Positions 20,558-28,903 of a stretch of 64,000 nt of DNA are shown one piece after another. The stretch is from Vallitalea sp. (lineage in GTDB: Bacteria; Bacillota; Clostridia; Lachnospirales; Vallitaleaceae): NCBI GenBank assembly GCA_025210515.1, contig JAOARM010000040.1, forward strand, positions 216,658-280,657. The letters are read 5' to 3'. The translations under genes were made by a program, and so were the position numbers. The notes under the pieces are model-generated. The model worked only from the letters and a program-made list of their open reading frames with translations. It was not told the DNA's origin and ran no database searches. Position 1 is the first letter of the stretch; the number at the start of each line of letters is the position of its first letter.

Positions 20558-21691
20558 ATGCAATACAGAATACTTGGAAAAACTAATGAAAAAGTTTCTA
20601 CATTAGGTTTTGGATGCATGAGATTTAAAACTATTGATAATAAACATAATCAGATAGATGAAGATATTTCTATTAAACAGATTCGTTATGCTATTGATAA
20701 CGGAGTGAACTATATTGATACGGCATATCCATATCATGGAGGAGAAAGTGAACGTCTTGTTGGTAAGGCGTTACAAGATGGTTATAGAGACAAAGTAAAG
20801 CTTGCTACTAAATTACCATCATGGCTAGTAAACTCAAGAGAAGATATGGATAAACTACTAGATGAACAACTAGAAAAGTTGCAAACAGACTACGTTGATT
20901 TCTATCTTTTACATGCGCTTAAGAGTAGATATTGGAAACAACTAAAAGAAAATGATGTATTTGATTTTATGAAAAAAGCTGTTAAAAATGGCAAAGTTAA
21001 ACATGTGGGATTTTCTTTCCACGATGATTTAGACTTATTTAAAGAAATTGTGGATGCATATGATTGGGACTTTTGTCAAATCCAATATAATTATCTTGAT
21101 GAAAATTATCAAGCAGGTAAAGAAGGCTTAAAGTATGCAAGAGATAAAGGCTTAGGCATTGTTATAATGGAACCCCTTAGAGGTGGAAGTCTCACTAATG
21201 ATATACCTAATGATATTCAGCAAGTATGGAACAGAGCTGATATCAAGAGAACACCTGCTGAATGGGCATTAAAATTCTTATTAGATCAAGAAGAAGTAGA
21301 TGTTATTCTTAGCGGAATGAATGAAATGGAACATATTAAAGAAAACATTAAGGTTGCTACAGAAACAACGCCAAACTCACTAACTAAGAAAGAAAAAGAT
21401 TTAATTGAAGAAGTTAAAGAGATATATAACAGTAAAATGAAAGTGAAATGTACTAGCTGTGGTTATTGTATGCCATGTCCAGTAGGTGTAAATATTCCAG
21501 AGTGCTTTACTCATTATAATCATTCATTTATGTTTGGTTATGAAAAAAGTAAAACTAAATATAATATTCATGTTAAACCAGAAAGTAGAGCAAGTAAATG
21601 CGTACAGTGTGGTAAATGTGAATCACAATGTCCACAGAATATTAAAATAAGAGAAAAGCTAAAAGACGTAGCAAAAGAATTTGGAGAATAA
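20558..21691 (+). CDS. aldo/keto reductase with C-terminal 4Fe-4S domain
   Basis: 377 residues. The TIM-barrel aldo/keto reductase part runs to about 310, with catalytic-type DTAYPYHGGESE and KLATKLPSW. The C-terminal tail carries CTSCGYCMPCP and CVQCGKCESQCPQNI, two ferredoxin-like clusters. Such fusions are common in anaerobes and probably couple the reductase to Fe-S electron transfer; substrate unknown. GAGGTGG precedes the ATG. Confidence 0.92.
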   Translation: MQYRILGKTNEKVSTLGFGCMRFKTIDNKHNQIDEDISIKQIRYAIDNGVNYIDTAYPYHGGESERLVGKALQDGYRDKVKLATKLPSWLVNSREDMDKLLDEQLEKLQTDYVDFYLLHALKSRYWKQLKENDVFDFMKKAVKNGKVKHVGFSFHDDLDLFKEIVDAYDWDFCQIQYNYLDENYQAGKEGLKYARDKGLGIVIMEPLRGGSLTNDIPNDIQQVWNRADIKRTPAEWALKFLLDQEEVDVILSGMNEMEHIKENIKVATETTPNSLTKKEKDLIEEVKEIYNSKMKVKCTSCGYCMPCPVGVNIPECFTHYNHSFMFGYEKSKTKYNIHVKPESRASKCVQCGKCESQCPQNIKIREKLKDVAKEFGE

Positions 21692-21741
21692 TAGCAAATT
21701 ATAGTATAGTAATATGAGATGATACATATAATTATTAATAG

Positions 21742-21770
21742 AAAAAGATACTTGTTTGAGTATCTTTTTT
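21742..21770 (+). terminator. terminator after the aldo/keto reductase gene
   Basis: AAAAAGATACT (21742-21752) pairs with AGTATCTTTTT (21759-21769), loop TGTTTG, ending in a T-run. Separates the gene from the CRISPR leader. Confidence 0.85.
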
Positions 21771-21774
21771 GATA

Positions 21775-21953
21775 GCAGTTTTCCAGGCTTGAAAATTCTG
21801 ATAATAACTACTTTGTCGATGAATTAGGGGTTTTAAGGCGTATGCGTTGAGTTTTTAGAAATATGCATTTTTGCCTGGAAAAAAATTTAAAAAGTATTGA
21901 ATTTATGCGGATTATATGGTTTAATATTTTTTAGAAAGATTATTTTTATAATG
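21775..21953 (+). promoter_or_regulatory. probable CRISPR leader
   Basis: AT-rich stretch directly before the first repeat. The last repeat of the array is the degenerate one, so the leader should lie on this side. It carries a perfect 10-bp inverted repeat, TTTTCCAGGC (21779-21788) and GCCTGGAAAA (21873-21882). No gene is seen in it. Confidence 0.6.
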
Positions 21954-22308
21954 GTTGAACCTTAACAAGAGTTGTATTGAAATTCATATAATATTAATTT
22001 ATCAGGTGAATATGAAAAGTTGAACCTTAACAAGAGTTGTATTGAAATGCATAAGTAACTAGACTATCGTACACGTTTCCCGCGTTGAACCTTAACAAGA
22101 GTTGTATTGAAATGCTTGCACAAACATTTCTTTGTATTTTGCTATAATAGTTGAACCTTAACAAGAGTTGTATTGAAATTTATATAGTTTGATTTTACGC
22201 TCACTCAAGATTTTGTTGAACCTTAACAAGAGTTGTATTGAAATTCTATTTCTGTTATATCATCTGCATAAGCTTCACGTTGAACCTTAACAAGAGTTGT
22301 ATAAAATT
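21954..22308 (+). CRISPR. CRISPR array, 6 repeats, 5 spacers, no adjacent cas genes
   Basis: 30-bp repeats begin GTTGAACCTTAACAAGAG and end TTGTATTGAAAT at 21954, 22019, 22084, 22150, 22215 and 22279. The first five are identical; the sixth has lost the TTGAAAT end, marking the distal (old) end. Spacers are 35, 35, 36, 35 and 34 bp. The repeat resembles those of type I-B (or associated type III) systems of Clostridia, by pattern only. No cas gene lies within this window, so processing would need enzymes encoded elsewhere. Confidence 0.97.
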
Positions 22309-22320
22309 TATATACCATAA

Positions 22321-22364
22321 CAATAAAAAAAGAGAGGTTAATATACCTCTCTTTTTTTATTGTT
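22321..22364. terminator. bidirectional terminator between CRISPR array and nadE
   Basis: CAATAAAAAAAGAGAGG pairs with CCTCTCTTTTTTTATTG around a TTAATATA loop. A-run and T-run on both sides allow it to end nadE (minus strand) and array transcripts (plus strand). Confidence 0.85.
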
Positions 22365-22381
22365 CTAGGATTAATAAGCAA

Positions 22382-24328
22382 TTATATCTTCTCAATTTCC
22401 TCAATCCATATTTTAGATACAGCATCACTTGGCATTCTAAGATCACCTCTAGGAGATAAACATATAGAACCTACTTTTGGACCATCTGGCAAGCATGAGC
22501 GTTTAAATTGATGCATGAAGAAACGTTTGTAAAAGATAGTTAACCATTTTTTGATTGTATTACTGTCATATTTTTCTTTAAATGCATGTAAAGCAAGATA
22601 GTGAATCTTAATAGGTGAAAATCCAAATCTCATCATATTATATAAGAAGAAATCATGTAATTCATAAGGACCTACTACTTCTTCTGTTTTTTGCTTAATT
22701 TCGCCTGTTTCTTTATCAGGAGGAAGAAGTTCAGGGCTTACAGGGGTATCAAGAATATCCATTAAAACAGCTTTCGCGCTTTCTGAAACTTTGTATTCAC
22801 AAACCCATTCTACAAGGTATCTAACTAGTGTTTTTGGTATAGTTGTATTAACTGCATACATAGCCATATGGTCACCGTTATAAGTTGCCCATCCAAGTGC
22901 TAGTTCAGATAAATCACCAGTACCTACAACAATACCATTTTCTGCATTAGATAAATCCATTAATATCTGTGTACGTTCTCTTGCTTGTGAATTTTCATAA
23001 GTAACGTTATGGTTATTTTCATCGTGTCCAATATCTTCAAAATGTTGTATACAAGAATCTTTTATTGAAATTTCCTTAATAGTAACACCTAGATGTTTCA
23101 TTAATGAAATAGCATTATTATATGTTCTATCCGTTGTTCCAAAACCTGGCATAGTAACACCTATAATATTTTTTCTATCTTTTTTTAATAAATCATAAGT
23201 CATTACACACACTAATAAAGCAAGGGTAGAATCTAAACCACCAGAAATTCCTAGAATTACTTTATCACACCCAATATGGTTAATTCTCTTAGCAAGTCCA
23301 AGGGTTTGAATAGAAAATATCTCTTGGCATCGAGAATTTCTTTTGGTTAAATTACTTGGAACAAAAGGTTGTGGGTCAATAAAACGAGTAAGATTGTCAA
23401 CAGTATTATTAATTTTCAAATTAAATGGAACTATTTTATAATTACTTTCAAATTTATTAACTAGATGATTAGAATAGCTAGTCATTTTTATTCTATCAGC
23501 CATTAATCTATCAATATCTACATCTGCATATATTAAATTAGATTCCATATTAAAACGATTATTTTCTTTTAGCTTAGTACCGTTTTCATATATTAGACAA
23601 TGCCCACTAAATACAACGTCTGTAGTAGACTCTCCAAAGCCAGCGGAAGAGTACACATAAGATGTTATAGTTTTAGCAGATTGAGATGAAACTAATGATT
23701 TCCTATATGAACTTTTACCTACTAAATCATTACTTGCAGATGAATTAAGTATCATAGTTGCACCATTAATTGCATGAATAGTACTTGGTGGAAGTGGAGA
23801 CCATAGATCTTCACATATTTCAACACCAATACATAGTTCTTCATATTTATTATGTCTAAATAATATTGAAGAACCAAAAGGAATTAATTCATTGTCAATA
23901 ATTATTGTATCGTTAGTTATACTTTCGCAAGAAGAAAACCAACGTTGTTCATAAAATTCATTATAATTTGGAATATATGTTTTTGGAACTATCCCAAGTA
24001 TTTGCCCATTTAATATAACAGCACAACAATTATATAGTCCGTGTTTATATTTAATGGGAAGTCCAACAACAAATAGAATTTCTTTGTTATTAGAATAGTT
24101 TTTAAGATCTATTAATTTACCAATACTACTATTTAGTAAAGGCTCTTGGAAAAATAAATCTCCACATGTATATCCAGTAATACATAACTCAGGCAATACT
24201 AATATAGATATATCTTTACTAATTGCCTCATCTATAAGTTTCTTTATTTCCTGTAAGTTATAGTCTACATCTGCAACTTTTATACTAGGAGTTGCAGCAG
24301 ATACTCTTATAAAACCGTTATTTATCAT
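22382..24328 (-). CDS. nadE: glutamine-dependent NAD+ synthetase
   Basis: 648 residues. Final step of NAD synthesis, amidating deaminated NAD with ammonia from glutamine. The N-terminal nitrilase-type glutaminase domain has LVLPELCITGYTCGD (Glu) and CIGVEICEDLWSP (nucleophile Cys); the C-terminal ATP-pyrophosphatase domain has LGISGGLDSTLAL and GTGDLSELALGW. The ATG at 24328 has GGAG seven bases before it; the frame stays open to 24364. Only gene between 1 and 34 kb on the minus strand. Confidence 0.96.
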   Translation of the reverse strand: MINNGFIRVSAATPSIKVADVDYNLQEIKKLIDEAISKDISILVLPELCITGYTCGDLFFQEPLLNSSIGKLIDLKNYSNNKEILFVVGLPIKYKHGLYNCCAVILNGQILGIVPKTYIPNYNEFYEQRWFSSCESITNDTIIIDNELIPFGSSILFRHNKYEELCIGVEICEDLWSPLPPSTIHAINGATMILNSSASNDLVGKSSYRKSLVSSQSAKTITSYVYSSAGFGESTTDVVFSGHCLIYENGTKLKENNRFNMESNLIYADVDIDRLMADRIKMTSYSNHLVNKFESNYKIVPFNLKINNTVDNLTRFIDPQPFVPSNLTKRNSRCQEIFSIQTLGLAKRINHIGCDKVILGISGGLDSTLALLVCVMTYDLLKKDRKNIIGVTMPGFGTTDRTYNNAISLMKHLGVTIKEISIKDSCIQHFEDIGHDENNHNVTYENSQARERTQILMDLSNAENGIVVGTGDLSELALGWATYNGDHMAMYAVNTTIPKTLVRYLVEWVCEYKVSESAKAVLMDILDTPVSPELLPPDKETGEIKQKTEEVVGPYELHDFFLYNMMRFGFSPIKIHYLALHAFKEKYDSNTIKKWLTIFYKRFFMHQFKRSCLPDGPKVGSICLSPRGDLRMPSDAVSKIWIEEIEKI

Positions 24329-24460
24329 ATTATCACTCCGTTTAATTTTATCTTTTGTCAACATAAGAATAGTAATACTAATTATTATTATTTACTCACT
24401 TATTTTACCACACTATTTATAACTCATACATATTAAAATATTATATTTTTGTTAAATGCA

Positions 24461-24489
24461 TTGTAAATATAGAGAAATTTCGGTACAAT
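24461..24489 (+). promoter_or_regulatory. sigma-A promoter of mgsA
   Basis: TTGTAA (24461-24466), 17-base spacer, TACAAT (24484-24489), about 40 bases before the mgsA ribosome site. Confidence 0.6.
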
Positions 24490-24533
24490 AGTTCTATGAT
24501 TCCAATATAAAAGCATTTAGGAGGAAATAAGAC

Positions 24534-24986
24534 ATGTCTCAAATTGTTAAAATGAACAGTCAGAAGAATATAGCATTAGTTGCTCATGATAATCGAAAAA
24601 AAGATTTAATAGAATGGGCATCTAAAAATAAAGAATTATTATCAAAACATTTTTTATATGGAACTGGTACTACAGGTAGTTTAATTACAAAAGAAACTAA
24701 TTTACCTGTAAGAACATATAAAAGTGGTCCTCTTGGTGGTGACCAACAAATAGGTTCAAGAATTATCGAAAATGATATAGATTTCTTAGTGTTTTTCTGG
24801 GATCCACTTGAAGCACAACCACATGACCCAGATGTAAAAGCACTTCTTAGAATTGCTGTTTTATATGATATTCCTGTAGCATCTAATGTAGCTTCAGCAG
24901 ATTTTATCTTCAGTTCTCCATTAATGGATAAAGAATATGATAGATATATAATTGATTATGGGACAAGAATTAAAAGAAAATATTAA
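24534..24986 (+). CDS. mgsA: methylglyoxal synthase
   Basis: 150 residues. Converts dihydroxyacetone phosphate to methylglyoxal and phosphate, a bypass of lower glycolysis. IALVAHDNRKKDLIEW, GTGTTGSLI, SGPLGGDQQIG and FFWDPLEAQPHDPDVKALLR (catalytic Asp in the GGDQ and DPD segments) are all present. TAGGAGG precedes the ATG. Confidence 0.96.
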   Translation: MSQIVKMNSQKNIALVAHDNRKKDLIEWASKNKELLSKHFLYGTGTTGSLITKETNLPVRTYKSGPLGGDQQIGSRIIENDIDFLVFFWDPLEAQPHDPDVKALLRIAVLYDIPVASNVASADFIFSSPLMDKEYDRYIIDYGTRIKRKY

Positions 24987-25017
24987 TAAAAACAGCATTT
25001 GAGGGGATTTTATAATT

Positions 25018-25065
25018 ATGGTTCAACTTATGAAGTTAGTTTTATCTACAAAATACGTGACATAG
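25018..25065 (+). other. possible 15-codon leader ORF before comEA
   Basis: ATG at 25018 with GAGGGGATTTTATAATT upstream opens 15 codons (MVQLMKLVLSTKYVT) ending at TAG 25063-25065. The ribosome site and ATG closely resemble those of comEA 76 bp later (AGGGGGTATATAATTATG). It overlaps repeat copy C. It may be a by-product of the repeat insertion rather than a real peptide. Confidence 0.25.
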
Positions 25066-25073
25066 TCACTTTC
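25025..25073 (+). repeat. palindromic intergenic element, copy C (short)
   Basis: AACTTATGAAGTT (25025-25037) then GTGACATAGTCAC (25057-25069) followed by TTTCTTT. The core matches copies A and B; the left arm is shortened. Lies between mgsA and comEA. Confidence 0.5.
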
Positions 25074-25093
25074 TTTATAGGGGGTATATAATT

Positions 25094-25687
25094 ATGAAAG
25101 AAAAATGGTATTATTATGTTGTATTTGTAACACTGATAGTTATAATAGGTGTTTATTATGTTAATTCACAGAGCTTTGATACTATTGAAGTTCAATTAGA
25201 TGTATATAATAATCAAAATGAAAATACTAATAATATACAAGAAACTGATGATGTTGTAGAAAAAGGCAAAGTATGTATACATATATGTGGAGCAGTTGCT
25301 AACGAAGGAGTATACGAAGTAGATGAAGGTTCAAGAGTTTATGAGGTACTTGAATTAGCAGGTGGATTAACTGATGAGGCTGCCACAGATTATGTTAATC
25401 AAGCAAGAGTAGTGAAAGATGGAGAGAAAATTATATTTCCTACTAAGAAACAGATTGAAGCAGGAGATTTTGTAACAGAAGATAATGATAAAGGTGTAGT
25501 TAACATTAACACGGCATCAATAGATAAATTAATGACTCTTTCTGGTATCGGAGAATCACGAGCTAAACTTATTGTTGAATATAGACAACAACATGGAGGT
25601 TTTAATAAAATCCAAGATATAATGAAAGTGAGCGGTATTAAAGAGGGTTCTTTTAATAAAATAAAAGATTCAATTACTGTAAATTGA
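25094..25687 (+). CDS. comEA: ComEA-type competence DNA-binding protein
   Basis: 197 residues. One N-terminal membrane segment (YYYVVFVTLIVIIGVYYV), an acidic linker, an SLBB domain (CIHICGAVANEGVYEVDEGSRVYEVLELAGGL) and a C-terminal helix-hairpin-helix pair (VVNINTASIDKLMTLSGIGESRAKLIVEYR). ComEA binds incoming DNA outside the membrane; comEC lies 3.2 kb downstream, separated by a two-component system and a lipoprotein. Confidence 0.93.
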   Translation: MKEKWYYYVVFVTLIVIIGVYYVNSQSFDTIEVQLDVYNNQNENTNNIQETDDVVEKGKVCIHICGAVANEGVYEVDEGSRVYEVLELAGGLTDEAATDYVNQARVVKDGEKIIFPTKKQIEAGDFVTEDNDKGVVNINTASIDKLMTLSGIGESRAKLIVEYRQQHGGFNKIQDIMKVSGIKEGSFNKIKDSITVN

Positions 25688-25697
25688 GGTGGTTAAA

Positions 25698-26396
25698 ATG
25701 TCTAAGAAAATATTAGTGGTAGATGACGAAAAATTAATTGTAAAAGGTATTAAATTTAGTCTAGAGCAAGACGATATGATAGTTGACGTAGCATATGATG
25801 GAGAACAGGCGTTTGAACTTGCAAAGCAAAATAACTATGATTTAATTATATTGGATGTAATGCTACCTAAAATAGATGGATTATCTGTATGTAGACAAAT
25901 AAGAGAATTTTCAAATGTACCTATTATTATGCTTACTGCAAAAGGTGAAGACATGGATAAGATTCTAGGACTTGAATATGGTGCAGATGACTATATGACA
26001 AAGCCTTTTAATATACTAGAGTTAAAAGCTAGAATGAAAGCAGTTCTTAGAAGAATGAAAGCAGAATATAATGAAGACTCAGAAGCGATAGTTAGTTCTG
26101 GAGAGCTTAGAATTGATTGTGAAAGTAGAAGAGTTTATATTAATAATGATGAGATTAATTTAACAGCAAAAGAATTTGACTTGTTAGAACTTTTTAGCAA
26201 GCATCCGAATAAAGTATATAGTAGAGAGAACCTACTAAACATAGTATGGGGATATGATTATCCTGGAGATGTAAGGACTGTGGATGTGCATGTTAGAAGA
26301 CTTAGGGAAAAAGTAGAACCTAATCCTAGTGAGCCAAAGTTCATTCATACTAAGTGGGGTGTTGGCTATTATTACCAAAACAAAAAGAATATTTAA
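25698..26396 (+). CDS. OmpR/PhoB family response regulator
   Basis: 232 residues. Receiver domain with VVDDEK, phospho-acceptor Asp in LIILDVMLPKIDG, and MLTAKG...KPF; winged-helix output domain (ELRIDCESRRVYIN...LTAKEFDLLELF...DVHVRRLREKVEP). ATG at 25698 follows GAGGTGG; a GTG at 25689 overlaps the site. Its end overlaps the kinase gene, so the pair is co-translated. Closest to the WalR/PhoP-like group by look; regulon unknown. Confidence 0.93.
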   Translation: MSKKILVVDDEKLIVKGIKFSLEQDDMIVDVAYDGEQAFELAKQNNYDLIILDVMLPKIDGLSVCRQIREFSNVPIIMLTAKGEDMDKILGLEYGADDYMTKPFNILELKARMKAVLRRMKAEYNEDSEAIVSSGELRIDCESRRVYINNDEINLTAKEFDLLELFSKHPNKVYSRENLLNIVWGYDYPGDVRTVDVHVRRLREKVEPNPSEPKFIHTKWGVGYYYQNKKNI

Positions 26397-27801
26397 TAGT
26401 ATAAGGCTTAAGATATTTTTTTCATATGTTATTGTAAGTATGATACCTCTTATATTACTAACTAATCTTTTGTTTAATACTTTAGAAAACTATTATGTCA
26501 AAGAAAAGACAAAGTCTATATTTAGACAAGCTAATATTATTTCTACAGATTTATTAGTGAGAGGACTAATGAACGAAAGTACTGGTATTAATGAATATGT
26601 AAAAGGTATTAATAGTCAAGATTATGAAAGAATTATAATATTAGATTCAAGAAGTACTGTTACTTATGATTCTAATGAAATAGATACTGGAAAATCTTAT
26701 GCCACAGAAGAAGTAATTGCTGCTTTGAAAGGTCAGAGTAAATCATATACTAAGAAAAATGAGAATATTGTTAGGGTGATAACACCGATTAAGGACGAAA
26801 AAAAAGACCAAATTGATGGAGCTATTATACTAATAAGTTCATATGAAGATATTGATAATTCTATTAAAAGCCAAAAAAGTATTGCGTTTTTAATTATATT
26901 TATTTTATTAATTCTAATACTTTTACTTAGTTATTATTTCTCGGGATTAATTACAAAACCTTTCAAAAAGCTATTAATTACTATTAATAAAATAACAGAT
27001 GGAAATATAGATGAAAAAATAGACATTAAAGGAAATTATGAGATAGAAGAGATAGGAACAGCTTTTAATCATATGACCGATAAATTGCAACAGATTGATG
27101 AAAGTAGAAAACAGTTTGTTGCTAATGTTTCTCATGAGTTAAAAACTCCTCTAAGTTCTGTAAAAGTATTAGCAGATTCTTTATTAATACAACCAGATGC
27201 ACCAAAAGAGTTATATCAAGAATTTTTTGAGGATATTAATGCAGAAATACAGAGAGAAACTACAATTATTAATGATTTACTTACTTTAGTTACGCTTGAT
27301 AAGAATGAGAACGAATTAAATATAAGTGAAACTAATCTTAATTTACTTATAGAGTCTATCCTAAAAAGATTAAAGCCTTTGGCAGATATTAAAGGTATTG
27401 AGATGATATTTGAAAGCTATCGTGAGGTAATTGCTGAAATTGATGATACCAAAATATCATTAGCATTAACTAATCTAATAGAGAATGCGATAAAGTATAA
27501 TAAGGAAAATGGATGGATAAAAGTAAAACTGAACTCTAATCATAAAAATGCACATATAGTTATAATGGATTCAGGTATTGGTATACCTAAAGAAAGCATT
27601 GATAAAATTTTTCAAAGATTTTACAGAGTTGATAAAACACGTTCCAGGGAAACAGGGGGAACAGGTCTTGGGTTATCTATTACACATCAAGCTATATTAA
27701 TGCATCAAGGATATATAAGGTGTAATAGTAAGATTAATAGTGGAACGACTTTTGAAGTTAGTTTACCATTAAAACGTCCTATATTAGAAAACATAAAATA
27801 A
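26362..27801 (+). CDS. HAMP-containing sensor histidine kinase
   Basis: About 480 residues. N-terminal membrane segment (IFFSYVIVSMIPLILLTNLLF), an extracytoplasmic sensor region of about 130 residues, second membrane segment (IAFLIIFILLILILLLSYYF), HAMP, HisKA with FVANVSHELKTPLSS (phospho-His), and HATPase_c with NLIENAIKYN, DSGIGIP and GGTGLGLSI. The start is uncertain: TTG at 26362 or GTG at 26329 both lie inside the response-regulator gene, and neither has an ideally spaced ribosome site. Confidence 0.92.
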   Translation: MAIITKTKRIFNSIRLKIFFSYVIVSMIPLILLTNLLFNTLENYYVKEKTKSIFRQANIISTDLLVRGLMNESTGINEYVKGINSQDYERIIILDSRSTVTYDSNEIDTGKSYATEEVIAALKGQSKSYTKKNENIVRVITPIKDEKKDQIDGAIILISSYEDIDNSIKSQKSIAFLIIFILLILILLLSYYFSGLITKPFKKLLITINKITDGNIDEKIDIKGNYEIEEIGTAFNHMTDKLQQIDESRKQFVANVSHELKTPLSSVKVLADSLLIQPDAPKELYQEFFEDINAEIQRETTIINDLLTLVTLDKNENELNISETNLNLLIESILKRLKPLADIKGIEMIFESYREVIAEIDDTKISLALTNLIENAIKYNKENGWIKVKLNSNHKNAHIVIMDSGIGIPKESIDKIFQRFYRVDKTRSRETGGTGLGLSITHQAILMHQGYIRCNSKINSGTTFEVSLPLKRPILENIK

Positions 27802-27827
27802 GACAGATTTCATTGGAGGTGTTATGA

Positions 27828-28772
27828 TTGGGGAAAATTATACGTATTAGTTTTTTATGCTTTTTTATAATTGTAATTTTAGTCGGATGTAATAATAATA
27901 CTTCTAAAACAGAACAAGAAACTATTAGCGGTGAAAGCATTAAACTATTTTTATCTAATAGAGAAAAAAATTCATTAGTATCAAAAGATGTGAATATAAA
28001 AAGTATTGATAATAACGATATTGTTAAAGAGATAGTAGCATTATTGAAAAATGGATTAGAAGATTCAGATACAATAAGTACTGTTCCAGATGAAGTTAGA
28101 CTTATAGAAGTAAAGATTAATGACTCTAAAGTTATACTTAATTTTTCAAAAGAGTATAATGAAATGGATCCTGTAGATGAAATAATGTGTCGTACATCAA
28201 TAATGGCAACATTAACTGAATTAGATTTTATTGATACAGTAGAAATATACGTTGGAGAAGTTCCACTAAAAGGAAATGATGGAAAAGCAATTGGCCCTAA
28301 GAGTAAAGATGATTTAGTAATTGATGGATCAGATAAAGAACAAAAAACACAAAAGAAAGTAGTACTTTATTTTGCAGATGAAGAGGGAACAGGGTTAATA
28401 AAAGAAGAAGTGGATATTACCGTTAATCCTAATGAACCTATTGAGAAAACAGTACTTAACTTATTGATAAAAGGTCCACAATATGATACACAAGTAAGAA
28501 CAATACCTGTAGAAACTAAGATTATAAGTACTTCAATAAAAGAAGGGGTATGCTATGTTGATTTTAGTAATGAATTTAGATCAAAGCATTTAGGGGGGTC
28601 AACAGGAGAATATCTTACAGTATATTCAATAGTAAATACTCTTACTGAATTACCAGACATTAATAAAGTACAATTTCTAATAGAAGGTGAAAAACAAGAA
28701 CAATTTAAAGGGCATTTGCAATTTAATATTCTGTTTGAGAGAAATCTTGATTTAGTTATTGAGAATAAATAA
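27828..28772 (+). CDS. GerMN-domain lipoprotein
   Basis: 314 residues from a TTG start with GGAGGTG upstream. Lipoprotein signal peptide with lipobox ILVGC (Cys21). Two GerMN (Spo0M-like sporulation/germination) domains follow, each ending in a DFS/NFS...F pattern (VILNFSKEYN; VCYVDFSNEFRSKHLGGSTGEYLTVYSIVNTLTELPDI). Similar proteins follow two-component kinases in Clostridia; it may be a sensor partner or an envelope protein. Confidence 0.85.
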   Translation: MGKIIRISFLCFFIIVILVGCNNNTSKTEQETISGESIKLFLSNREKNSLVSKDVNIKSIDNNDIVKEIVALLKNGLEDSDTISTVPDEVRLIEVKINDSKVILNFSKEYNEMDPVDEIMCRTSIMATLTELDFIDTVEIYVGEVPLKGNDGKAIGPKSKDDLVIDGSDKEQKTQKKVVLYFADEEGTGLIKEEVDITVNPNEPIEKTVLNLLIKGPQYDTQVRTIPVETKIISTSIKEGVCYVDFSNEFRSKHLGGSTGEYLTVYSIVNTLTELPDINKVQFLIEGEKQEQFKGHLQFNILFERNLDLVIENK

Positions 28773-28798
28773 TATACTAATGTATTAAGCTTAATAAG

Positions 28799-28850
28799 AA
28801 TTTCTATACAAGATATAACAATGAATATTACTATATCTTGTATAGAAATT
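28799..28850. repeat. 19-bp perfect inverted repeat before comEC
   Basis: AATTTCTATACAAGATATA (28799-28817) and its exact reverse complement (28832-28850) with a 14-base loop. There is no T-run on either side, so it is not a typical terminator. Purpose unknown; could be an mRNA-stabilising hairpin or a small mobile palindrome. Confidence 0.8.
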
Positions 28851-28903
28851 TAATTAACAGTTAAGAAGTTATGATTATAAGGGGATTCGGTAGGGAGTAA
28901 TAT

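Noticed and set aside
22238..22459. Plus-strand frame running through the CRISPR end and terminator
   Set aside because: It consists of repeat, spacer and terminator DNA and overlaps the conserved C-terminus of nadE.
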